Shown here piece after piece: positions 56,435 to 64,000 of a stretch of DNA of 64,000 nt. Every line of letters starts with the position of its first letter. The stretch's first letter is position 1. Position numbers and translations under genes: made by a program. Source of the stretch: Alphaproteobacteria bacterium (GTDB lineage Bacteria > Pseudomonadota > Alphaproteobacteria > JAUHZC01); contig CP060236.1 of NCBI GenBank assembly GCA_023898725.1, positions 562,501 to 626,500 of the forward strand. The letters are read 5' to 3'. The notes under the pieces were generated by a model. That model was given only the letters and a program-made list of their open reading frames with translations. It did no database searches and had not been told where the DNA came from.

Positions 56435-57643
56435 ATGACTGTGAATTATGTGAATACCTTAAATGCAATCCCATCATACCTTGATAAGATGTATGCACAG
56501 TTGATTCAAGACTATCGCCAGTCCCCTCCAGCGTTATCGGGAGTGAGCCCACAAACGCTTTGCGTCCTCGAAGTGAACTTTAATGCTATTGCCTACAATT
56601 ACTTGCGATTGAAGGAGCAATTCACAGGGAGCGTGTGTGCAGCTGTTGTGAAATCTGATGCCTATGGCGTCGGTGCGGTGGGTGTGGCCCAAAAGCTTTA
56701 TGCGGTAGGCTGCAGGCACTTTTTTGTTGCTAATGTGGATGAGGGGGTAGAGTTGCGTTCTTGTATTCCCCACGATGTTGATATATTTATCTTCAGTGGG
56801 GTTCTTCCCAATACAGAGGATATACTGGTTCGTCATAACCTTATTCCTGTGTTGATTAACCGTGACGGATTGTTGCGTTGGCAACAGTTTTCTCATCAGG
56901 TGGGGAGGCAACTGCCGGCTGTCATTCATGTGGATACAGGCATGAACAGAACAGGGTTTGCGCTGTGTGACCTACAGCGCATTGCAGCAGATTCTGGGGC
57001 TCTTGATGGTCTCGATGTAAAAATGCTTATGAGTCACTTGGCATGCAGTCCGAGCCCAGATCACAACCTTAATTATAGCCAGCTTGGTTGTTTTCGTGAG
57101 GGATGCCGTCTATTTCCTGGCGTTCCTGCAAGTTTGGTGAACTCAGAGGGTATTTTTCTTCCACAGGAGTTTCATTTTGATTGTGCACGCCCTGGTGGGG
57201 GGCTTTATGGGTTTAACTCGTCAAATGTTGATATGGTTCCTGCGTTGCGTTTCTGGGCGCGTGTGATCCATATCCATGCTGTGCAAAAAGGAGACTCTGT
57301 GGGATATGGAGGCTCATATCGTTTCCAACGCAACGGACGTGTTGCAGTTTTGGCCGCAGGGTATTACCATGGGTGGATACGAAGTTTAAGCAATCATACC
57401 GAAGTGTATATTGCAGGGAGGAAGGCGCGCGTGGTAGGTCCCATTAGCATGGATCTATGTACTGTTGATGTTACAGACATTCCAGAGAATGCCTTAAGTG
57501 CTCATAGTTGGGTTGAACTTGCGGGCCAGCATGTACCTTTGCGTCAGCTGGCAAAAAACGGCGGCTCAATTACGACAGAACTACTAACACTGATAACCCG
57601 TACGCGTAATCGTATTTATGTAGGAGCTGCTGAAAAAAAATGA
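56435..57643 (+). CDS. alr: Alanine racemase
   Basis: A 402-residue PLP enzyme that makes D-alanine for peptidoglycan. AAVVKSDAYGVGAVGV holds the PLP Lys; the usual motif is VKADAYG, so Ser replaces Ala. HVDTGMNRTGF, MSHLAC and YGGSYR (with the catalytic Tyr) in the C-terminal barrel are conserved. It retains cell-wall synthesis. It overlaps mlaE by 4 bases and lies at the head of the alr-mlaE-mlaF group. Confidence 0.94.
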   Translation: MTVNYVNTLNAIPSYLDKMYAQLIQDYRQSPPALSGVSPQTLCVLEVNFNAIAYNYLRLKEQFTGSVCAAVVKSDAYGVGAVGVAQKLYAVGCRHFFVANVDEGVELRSCIPHDVDIFIFSGVLPNTEDILVRHNLIPVLINRDGLLRWQQFSHQVGRQLPAVIHVDTGMNRTGFALCDLQRIAADSGALDGLDVKMLMSHLACSPSPDHNLNYSQLGCFREGCRLFPGVPASLVNSEGIFLPQEFHFDCARPGGGLYGFNSSNVDMVPALRFWARVIHIHAVQKGDSVGYGGSYRFQRNGRVAVLAAGYYHGWIRSLSNHTEVYIAGRKARVVGPISMDLCTVDVTDIPENALSAHSWVELAGQHVPLRQLAKNGGSITTELLTLITRTRNRIYVGAAEKK

Positions 57644-58419
57644 ATGTTTTACCGAATATAGGCCGCACATTTTTGAACCTTTTATGGGGTATTGGATCTA
57701 TCAGTATTTTTGCCATGAAAGCCATTGTGCATATTTTTACGCCACCTTACTATGGGCGACAACTCGTGCGGCAAATTCTAGAGATTGGCTATTACTCGCT
57801 GCCTGTTGTGGGAATGACAGCCGTATTTTCTGGTATGGTTTTGGCGTTGCAAACAGATACGGGAGTTAGTCGCTTGTCTGCAGGAGGAAGTAAGGCTGTT
57901 GCCACTGTAGTAGTTCTTTCAATGACACGTGAGTTGGGGCCCGTTTTGGGCGGACTTATGGTTGCGGGGCGTGTCGGTGCTGCCATGGCTGCGGAAATTG
58001 GCACAATGCGTGTAACCGAACAGCTGGATGCACTGATTACGCTGGCAACCAATCCTTTCAAGTATCTTATAAGCCCTCGTATCCTAGCGGCTGTTATAGT
58101 TCTTCCGGTATTGGTTGGTATTGCCGATGTTATCGGAATCATGGGGGGGTATTTAGTGGGTATTTATAAGCTTGGGTTTAATCCTGTGACCTATTTGCAC
58201 GACACGGTTGAGTTTCTGGAGTTTGAAGATGTTTTTTCAGGACTCGTGAAGGCGTCAGTGTTTGGGTTTTTTATTGCCCTTATGGGGTGCTACAATGGTT
58301 TTTATTCAAAGAAGGGAGCCCAGGGGGTGGGTGAGGCAACAACACATGCTGTTGTTGCTGCGTCGATTTTGATTCTTTTGTCTAACTACTTTTTAACAGC
58401 ACTGATGTTTCACCAATGA
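57640..58419 (+). CDS. mlaE: MlaE-family phospholipid ABC permease
   Basis: A 259-residue membrane permease with the DUF140/MlaE pattern: VVGMTAVFSGMVLALQ, MTRELGPVLGGLMVAGRVGAAMAAEIGTM and YKLGFNPVTYLHDTV. In the Mla system it moves phospholipids between outer and inner membrane to keep outer-membrane asymmetry. It overlaps alr and mlaF by 4 bases each. MlaD and other partners are not nearby in the window. Confidence 0.94.
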   Translation: MNVLPNIGRTFLNLLWGIGSISIFAMKAIVHIFTPPYYGRQLVRQILEIGYYSLPVVGMTAVFSGMVLALQTDTGVSRLSAGGSKAVATVVVLSMTRELGPVLGGLMVAGRVGAAMAAEIGTMRVTEQLDALITLATNPFKYLISPRILAAVIVLPVLVGIADVIGIMGGYLVGIYKLGFNPVTYLHDTVEFLEFEDVFSGLVKASVFGFFIALMGCYNGFYSKKGAQGVGEATTHAVVAASILILLSNYFLTALMFHQ

Positions 58420-59183
58420 CAGATAACAAACACATCGTCCTGAAGGGCGTGCACAAAGCGTTCGGCTCAAATATTGTTTTGAACGGGGTCAATCTCACCG
58501 TAAACAGGGGGGAGTCACTGGTTGTTCTTGGTGGTTCAGGGACAGGTAAGTCTGTGATGCTAAAATGTATTCTCGGGTTATTGGGTGCTGACAGTGGCTC
58601 TATTTGTGTGAGTGGGCATGAAATGGTTGGTGCGTCGACGAGCCTTCAAGAGCGTGTTATTTCTTGCATGAGTATGCTCTTTCAGGGATCAGCCCTCTTT
58701 GATAGTTTGACAATTGCAGATAATATCAGTTTCCGCCTTCGTCAACAAAAAGATCTTACTGAACGACAAATTCATGAAAAAGTTATGGAAAAACTGGCGG
58801 CGGTGGGGTTGGCAGCGCGTGTTGCTTCTCTTTATCCTGCTGAACTTTCTGGTGGAATGCTGCGCCGTGCAGCGCTGGCTCGAGCCATTATAACGAATCC
58901 TGAAATTGTGTTTTTTGATGAACCCACAACGGGCTTAGATCCTATTATGAGTGCAGTCATTAATGATCTTATTTCTACGTCTGTAAAAGAGCTGGGTGCA
59001 ACGGCTGTAACTATCACACATGATCTTGCAAGCGCCCGTAAGATTGCGGATCGTGTGGCATTAATCCATCAAGGGAAGATCTTGTGGCATGATGATGTGA
59101 AAAATTTGGACACATCAAAAAATCCAGCTGTTGAACAATTTGTGAATGGTCGCCTTGAGGGTCCATTGACACCGAAATCCTAA
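58416..59183 (+). CDS. mlaF: MlaF-family phospholipid ABC ATPase
   Basis: A 255-residue ABC ATPase. Walker A GGSGTGKS (39-46), the signature LSGGMLRRAALARA, Walker B IVFFDEPTTGLDP and the switch His in TITHDLASA are all intact. It energises the MlaE permease just upstream, to which its start is coupled by a 4-base overlap. Confidence 0.94.
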   Translation: MTDNKHIVLKGVHKAFGSNIVLNGVNLTVNRGESLVVLGGSGTGKSVMLKCILGLLGADSGSICVSGHEMVGASTSLQERVISCMSMLFQGSALFDSLTIADNISFRLRQQKDLTERQIHEKVMEKLAAVGLAARVASLYPAELSGGMLRRAALARAIITNPEIVFFDEPTTGLDPIMSAVINDLISTSVKELGATAVTITHDLASARKIADRVALIHQGKILWHDDVKNLDTSKNPAVEQFVNGRLEGPLTPKS

Positions 59184-59234
59184 TATCTCAGTATCACTCT
59201 TATAGCAGCAGTCATTCAGGAATCAGCGTGTATT

Positions 59235-60596
59235 ATGGTTAAGCCCAAACGACAATTTGTATGTAATACGTGTGGTTCAGTTACTCTCCAGTGGACAGGC
59301 CAGTGTCCTTCTTGTCATGTGTGGAATACTATCACTGAGGAGATAGTGAGTCCGTCACGGGCCAAAGTGCGTGCCGATACCGGAGCAATGGCATTTCAAT
59401 CGTTGGTTACTGATGAGGATTCCCCTACCTCTGCGCGTCATTTGACTACTGTCCAAGAATTTGATCGTGTGTGTGGCGGGGGGATTGTGCCTGGGTCTGT
59501 ACTTTTGCTCGGGGGTGATCCCGGTATTGGAAAATCGACACTTTTGCTTCAGGTTTCTACCAAGCTTATTCAAGCAGGAAAATCAATAGCCTATGTTTCC
59601 GGAGAGGAGGCTCACGATCAGATTCGGTTGCGCGCCCACCGTATGGGTGTTGAGGATATCGACATGCCTTTGGCCAACTCAACCCGGATGGTAGAGATTC
59701 TGAGTTATCTCGAAAAAAGTCCTACGCTTGACGTTGTTGTAATTGACTCTATTCAAACGATGCACCATGAGGACTTGGACTCAGCCGCAGGGAGTGTGAG
59801 TCAGGTGCGTCATTGTGCACAGGAGCTTATTCGTATAGCAAAAACAAAAAATATAGCCATCATTTTAGTGGGTCATGTTACGAAAGAGGGAACCCTTGCG
59901 GGGCCGCGTGTTTTGGAGCACATGGTAGATACAGTGCTGCACTTTGAAGGTGATCGCACGCATCAGTTTCGCATCTTACGCGGGGTCAAAAACCGTTTTG
60001 GACCAACGGATGAGATCGGTGTTTTTTCGATGGAAGCTGAGGGGTTGGCAGAAGTCACCAATCCTTCTGCTCTTTTCTTACAGGAGCGCGCACACGATGC
60101 CCCTGGGTCTTGTGTTTTTTCGGGCATTGAGGGGACGCGTCCGCTCCTCGTGGAAGTACAGGCGCTTGTTCAGCCAACGACAATGGCCGTGCCGCGGCGT
60201 TCGGCAGTGGGGTATGATGTTAACCGCCTTAATATGATCTTGGCTGTTCTGGAAACCCATGCAGGATACCGCTTTAGTGATAAAGAGGTTTATCTCAACA
60301 TTGTTGGGGGTTTGCGTATCACAGAGCCTGCAGCGGATATTGCCATTGCTTGCGCGTTGATCTCTGCGATGGTTAGGGTTCCTTTGCCTTCGTCTGTTGT
60401 GATGTTTGGGGAAATTGGTTTAACGGGTGAAATTCGTCGGGTCTCCCAAGCAGAAAAACGCCTCAAGGAAGCCCAAAAACTGGGTTTCATCAAGGCGATT
60501 GTTCCTCACAAAACAACCATGAATCTTAAAGGGATTTCCCTCCATGGACTCTCTAATGTAGGCGCATTACGTCAGGTTCTTGCACCCTCAGATTAG
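59235..60596 (+). CDS. radA: RadA (Sms) DNA repair/branch-migration protein
   Basis: A 453-residue protein. An N-terminal zinc finger (Cys10, Cys13, Cys24, Cys27) precedes the RecA-like domain with Walker A GGDPGIGKST (93-102), Walker B VVVIDSIQ and the RadA-specific KNRFG motif. A Lon-like C-terminal domain (VGGLRITEPAADIAIA) follows. RadA speeds branch migration in recombination. The ATG follows AGGAATCAG. All signature residues are intact. Confidence 0.96.
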   Translation: MVKPKRQFVCNTCGSVTLQWTGQCPSCHVWNTITEEIVSPSRAKVRADTGAMAFQSLVTDEDSPTSARHLTTVQEFDRVCGGGIVPGSVLLLGGDPGIGKSTLLLQVSTKLIQAGKSIAYVSGEEAHDQIRLRAHRMGVEDIDMPLANSTRMVEILSYLEKSPTLDVVVIDSIQTMHHEDLDSAAGSVSQVRHCAQELIRIAKTKNIAIILVGHVTKEGTLAGPRVLEHMVDTVLHFEGDRTHQFRILRGVKNRFGPTDEIGVFSMEAEGLAEVTNPSALFLQERAHDAPGSCVFSGIEGTRPLLVEVQALVQPTTMAVPRRSAVGYDVNRLNMILAVLETHAGYRFSDKEVYLNIVGGLRITEPAADIAIACALISAMVRVPLPSSVVMFGEIGLTGEIRRVSQAEKRLKEAQKLGFIKAIVPHKTTMNLKGISLHGLSNVGALRQVLAPSD

Positions 60597-60671
60597 CTTT
60601 GTGTTGAATGTGTCCAAACCGTGTGCTAGGAAAAATCATCACCGCAACTGGTTGTGTAATAAGGACCTCAT

Positions 60672-61997
60672 ATGACGATCTTTGTATATATTAATCAGTG
60701 CATAAATCGCCACCTCTTTCTCGGGTGTGTTGTTCTCTATGGATTTAATGTGGCTGTGTTGTGGCCTGGTGTGCTTCAGCCGGACTCATTGACAGCATTA
60801 TCTCTTGCTCAGGCAGGCACATTCACCGGACATGTGCCAGTTGCCTACATCAAACTATGGTCACTCTTATGGCCTCAGATAATGGCACAAATACCTATGT
60901 TCCTTATCCAAGTTGGATTGCTGTGGGTTGGTATCTATTATTTGGTGGGTAGCTTGCGCCAACCAATCACCCGTATTTTTGCCCTATTATTGCCGTTTTA
61001 TCCGGTATACCTGCATGTAAATGCGATTATTCTTCGGGAACCCCACTATATCTATGCAATTTTTACGGCCATTGCATTAATGATTCACGCCCATGTGCAC
61101 GATCGGCGCTTGCACAGGGGGCGACTAGCGGCGGTTCTGTTTTTATTTTTCTATGCGGCTGCTATGAAATACCAAGTGCGGTTTATAATTCCTCTTCTTA
61201 TAGGCGGAGCACTTATGCAGTCAACACTGTTGAAAAGCCGTTTGCTGATAATGGCGACAAGCCTGGTTGTAGGCGTTGCAGCTGGAATGGGTTTTAGCTA
61301 TCTGGATAGTCAGGGCGTCGCGCGCATCCAACCCACACACTCGTGGCAGTGGGTGAAGATATACGATTTGGCAGCCATTTCGTACTATGCAAATATCCGG
61401 GCTGTACCAGAATTTCTGAACAGCAGGCCAGGTGTTGTTCTTCAAGATATTAAGGATGCCTATACGGATCAGTGGGAAACTCTTGTGACTTTCCCTCAGG
61501 CACCTTTGCGGGGTACGCGTTCGGAAGCTGAACGTGTGGAACTGCAGGATCGTTGGTGCAAAGCCCTCATTGCGCATCCTTTTGCCTACATGCAGCATCG
61601 CCTATATGGTGTATATCGTATGTTCGTTGGATCAAATGTGGCCGCTGATGACCCTCGTCCGTGGATAGAAAAACCCTTCAATGATCAAGTAAAAGCCCTT
61701 GCGCCTCGTGTTTTTTCCTATATCACTCAAGCGCCCTTTTTGTTGCTATATTTTTTCTGGGGAGTGCGTTTGCGGCGCGCGGAAAAACTTGCATCTTCTC
61801 TCGTGTTTATAAGTATGATTGTGATGGGGTATATAGTTACAATTATGTTTAATACCTTGGCGTTTGTGCCCCGTTATGTGTACATATGTAATGTGCTAAC
61901 ATTCATGTGCCACCCGGTTGCCCTTGAAATATATCTGCAAAGAACGCGGGGAAAACTCTTGACTGAGGATGGTAAATACCTTACAGCTGATCTATAA
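60672..61997 (+). CDS. Polytopic membrane protein, possible GT-C glycosyltransferase-like
   Basis: A 441-residue protein with about eight to ten hydrophobic segments. An early acidic pair after the first helix (WPGVLQPDSLTAL) and LREPHYIYAIF in a loop recall GT-C sugar transferases, which use lipid-linked donors, but no diagnostic motif is complete. A hydrophilic block at about 200-330 faces the periplasm. It stands alone between radA and rpmB. The family is not firmly recognised. Confidence 0.6.
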   Translation: MTIFVYINQCINRHLFLGCVVLYGFNVAVLWPGVLQPDSLTALSLAQAGTFTGHVPVAYIKLWSLLWPQIMAQIPMFLIQVGLLWVGIYYLVGSLRQPITRIFALLLPFYPVYLHVNAIILREPHYIYAIFTAIALMIHAHVHDRRLHRGRLAAVLFLFFYAAAMKYQVRFIIPLLIGGALMQSTLLKSRLLIMATSLVVGVAAGMGFSYLDSQGVARIQPTHSWQWVKIYDLAAISYYANIRAVPEFLNSRPGVVLQDIKDAYTDQWETLVTFPQAPLRGTRSEAERVELQDRWCKALIAHPFAYMQHRLYGVYRMFVGSNVAADDPRPWIEKPFNDQVKALAPRVFSYITQAPFLLLYFFWGVRLRRAEKLASSLVFISMIVMGYIVTIMFNTLAFVPRYVYICNVLTFMCHPVALEIYLQRTRGKLLTEDGKYLTADL

Positions 61998-62015
61998 TTT
62001 ATTATAGGTATTTAT

Positions 62016-62306
62016 ATGTCACGTGTATGTATTGTAACGGGCAAAAAAACTGAGACGGGGAACAACGTCAGCCACGCAAACAACAAGACCAAACGGCGAT
62101 TCTTGCCGAACTTGCAAAAAGCAACGTTCTTGAGTGAGATCCTTGGGCGCACGTTTAGTTTTCGTTTATCGACACGCGGAATCCGTACGATTGAGCACAA
62201 GGGAGGCCTTGACCAGTTTCTCGTGAATTCCCGCGCGGCTAAGCTTGACACGTCGCTGTTAAAAATTCGGCGCCAGGTGCAAAAGGCCGCTGAAGTAAAA
62301 AAATAA
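62016..62306 (+). CDS. rpmB: 50S ribosomal protein L28
   Basis: A 96-residue basic ribosomal protein: SRVCIVTGKKTETGNNVSHANNKTKRRF at the N-terminus, with FRLSTRGIRTIEHKGGLDQFL near the C-terminus typical of alphaproteobacterial L28. It sits near the exit of the 50S subunit. A strong terminator follows at 62336. Confidence 0.97.
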   Translation: MSRVCIVTGKKTETGNNVSHANNKTKRRFLPNLQKATFLSEILGRTFSFRLSTRGIRTIEHKGGLDQFLVNSRAAKLDTSLLKIRRQVQKAAEVKK

Positions 62307-62335
62307 AATGCTGCATTATGTTCGTGCGCATAGAG

Positions 62336-62365
62336 AAACCTCAGCTATTAAAGCTGAGGTTTTTC
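62336..62365 (+). terminator. Rho-independent terminator after rpmB
   Basis: An 11-bp perfect stem AAACCTCAGCT/AGCTGAGGTTT with an ATTAA loop and a T-rich tail, 29 bases after the rpmB stop. Confidence 0.92.
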
Positions 62366-62399
62366 TATGGTTATTAAAATGGTAAAAACAGATCGTAAA

Positions 62400-63407
62400 C
62401 TATATGCCCAGACCCAAGCAGTGCTTATAACTAGCAAGTGTTACGTGTGCTATCTCTTTGGCTCTATGGGCATTTTTTCGTAAGATATCATCCAGATAAT
62501 CCCTGTTCTCCATGAGGAGGGCTATTTTTTCACGAATGGGCCCAATAGTTGCGCAACAAGAGTCAATAAGCTCTTTTTTAATCACAGAAAACTCTTTACC
62601 CGCCCATAGGGCGCACACATGTGCCAGTGATTGATTGGTAAGAGCACTGTATATTTGACCAAGGTTAAAAGCTTCTGGTCTTTCTTGTGCCTCTACTATT
62701 GTTCCTGGAAAAGGAAAGGCATCACTCTTTGCCTTGCGAATTTTGACTGCAATAGCCTCATCTGTGTCATTCAAAAGGATACGAGAGAGCTCAGAAGGAT
62801 CTGATTTGCTCATTTTCTTTGTGCCATCCCGCAAACTCATGATACGAGCTCCCTGCGCAACAATCAGAGGCTCAGGGACTGTAAAAACAGGCGCGTCATA
62901 GTGATGGTTGATCGATTGTGCGATATCACGGGTAAGCTCAAGGTGTTGTTTTTGATCGTCTCCTACAGGTACGGCATCTGCACGGTATAGCAAAATATCG
63001 GCAGCCATGAGAACGGGGTAAGCGTATAAACCAAGATTGGCGACTTCTTTATTTTTCCCGGCCTTATCCTTGAATTGTGTCATACGGTTCAACCATCCTA
63101 AGGGTGTGTGACAACCCAGAAGCCAGTATAGTTCGGTGTGTTCGGCAACATGGCTTTGTTGAAAAAGAACATGTTTATGAGGATCAATCCCACAAGCAAT
63201 ATAGGTTGCGAGTAAAAAACGGGCATTAAATTGCAGGGTAGTGGGGTCTGTGTCCACCGTAAGTGCATGAAGATCCGCAATAAAGAAAAAACACTCATGA
63301 ATATTGTGCGTTGGTGATAGCCAGTTGCGAATAGCACCAAGGTAGTTACCCAGATGGATGCGTCCAGTGGCTTGTATGCCTGAGATGATACGTTTGTGAT
63401 GTGGCAT
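62400..63407 (-). CDS. trpS: Tryptophanyl-tRNA synthetase
   Basis: A 335-residue class I synthetase. The HIGH-type motif is GRIHLGNYLGA near 17, the second signature KKMSKSDPSE near 195, with PVLMAADILLYRADAVPVGDDQKQHLEL between them. It charges tRNA-Trp. ATG 63407 directly follows the murJ stop (TAAATG), so the two are coupled. It converges on rpmB. Confidence 0.97.
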   Translation of the reverse strand: MPHHKRIISGIQATGRIHLGNYLGAIRNWLSPTHNIHECFFFIADLHALTVDTDPTTLQFNARFLLATYIACGIDPHKHVLFQQSHVAEHTELYWLLGCHTPLGWLNRMTQFKDKAGKNKEVANLGLYAYPVLMAADILLYRADAVPVGDDQKQHLELTRDIAQSINHHYDAPVFTVPEPLIVAQGARIMSLRDGTKKMSKSDPSELSRILLNDTDEAIAVKIRKAKSDAFPFPGTIVEAQERPEAFNLGQIYSALTNQSLAHVCALWAGKEFSVIKKELIDSCCATIGPIREKIALLMENRDYLDDILRKNAHRAKEIAHVTLASYKHCLGLGI

Positions 63408-64000
63408 TTATTCTGCGCCCTTACGCGTAAACTGTTTATAAAAAAGGAGGACATCGTATGTGCCACTTTTATGACATAAAAGCGCGTAAAAGCCTATCCC
63501 AAGAATCAAAAAAGCAGAGAGTGCGATAATTTGGTGGATAATCCATGTGTCCTGCCATCCAGTTATAATGCTTTTCAAAAGGACTAAAAAGCCTGCAAAT
63601 CCAAAGGAAATTACTAAGATGCGTGCTATAAACAGACGCAACGCTTTGGAAATAAGGAACTGCTTCCGGGAACAAAGAATCATGAAAAGCATCAGTGTAT
63701 TTGCCCAGGATGCAAGCGCTGTTGCTACGGCAATGCCAATATGTTCATACCGCCCAATCAACGCAAGACTTAAAGCAATGTCAAGGATAATTGAAAGAGC
63801 CCCGGTGGTTAGAGGTGTGCGTGTGTCTTCATTAGCAAAAAAGCTTGTCGTCAGGAGTTTCACAAGAATATAAGCAGGAAGACCTACTGCCATCATGCGC
63901 AATGCCCCCGCTGTGGCAGCAGTGTCAGAAGCGAGAAATTTCCCGTGTTCAAAGAGAACTGTAACAATAACATCAGCAAGACAAAACAAGCCCACAGCAG
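63408..64000 (-). CDS. murJ: Lipid II flippase MurJ/MviN, C-terminal part (5' end outside window)
   Basis: The visible ~197 C-terminal residues span several helices and match the MOP/MviN family: VLFEHGKFLASDTAATAGALRMMAVGLPAYILVKLLTTSFFANEDTRTPLTT is the diagnostic stretch. MurJ flips lipid II for peptidoglycan assembly. The stop is coupled directly to trpS downstream, an arrangement seen in related alphaproteobacteria. With alr it shows that the wall pathway is kept. Confidence 0.92.
   Translation of the reverse strand, partial: AVGLFCLADVIVTVLFEHGKFLASDTAATAGALRMMAVGLPAYILVKLLTTSFFANEDTRTPLTTGALSIILDIALSLALIGRYEHIGIAVATALASWANTLMLFMILCSRKQFLISKALRLFIARILVISFGFAGFLVLLKSIITGWQDTWIIHQIIALSAFLILGIGFYALLCHKSGTYDVLLFYKQFTRKGAE

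Overview
The window reads as a chromosome segment of an intracellular alphaproteobacterium, most likely of the Holosporales or a similar protist-associated lineage. The clearest sign is a plastid/rickettsia-type ATP/ADP translocase (26.2-27.7 kb), used by host-dependent bacteria to take up host nucleotides. Alphaproteobacterial housekeeping genes support this: hslUV, gapR (DUF2312), a LysR regulator beginning MEWDKL, a Trm112-like/Lon-domain pair, mutY next to a DUF721 gene, coq7, and alr-mlaE-mlaF-radA. Several exported proteins of unknown function, three decayed insertion sequences and many broken genes fit a host-restricted genome that is still losing DNA.

Layout. 1-2.2 kb is the 3' part of a 23S rRNA gene with no 5S gene behind it. 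2.5-4.2 kb holds cspA and a DEAD-box helicase with a DEVD motif II. 4.3-9.5 kb is a decayed island between an IS1595-type and an IS6-type remnant. Inside it two paralogous gene types alternate as A'-B-A-B'; only one B copy (a secreted Sel1-like protein) is intact. 9.5-17.2 kb is a visibly AT-rich block. It has a three-gene unit (VioC/AsnO-type Fe(II)/2-oxoglutarate oxygenase, EamA exporter, NhaC-type antiporter), a convergent 1012-residue STAND protein (LuxR-type HTH, one membrane helix, NB-ARC, TPR), and a Cys-containing exported protein. 17.7-20.4 kb encodes a secreted TraB/GumN-like protein with a 24-bp tandem repeat and a secreted coiled-coil protein behind a perfect 27-bp hairpin.

From 20.4 kb on, the region is mostly core genes. 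These cover rRNA modification (rluB, rsmD, rlmE, rsmB), proteolysis (hslUV), envelope (porin, tatC, NlpD-like lipoprotein, dsbB, orphan TpsB transporter, RND pump, MlaEF, alr, murJ), DNA maintenance (phrB, mutY, radA, DUF721/DciA-like), polysaccharide precursors (ugd, phosphomannomutase, a WecA/MraY-type transferase), translation (serS, trpS, rpmB) and tRNA-Leu(CAA) and tRNA-Gln(CUG). A gene-poor stretch at 45.7-47.5 kb carries an IS5-type remnant and a decayed nucleotidyltransferase-like reading frame.

The two most promising unknowns are the oxygenase-EamA-NhaC unit with its STAND neighbour and the A/B secreted-protein cassette. All assignments come from reading motifs and gene order; no database search was run.
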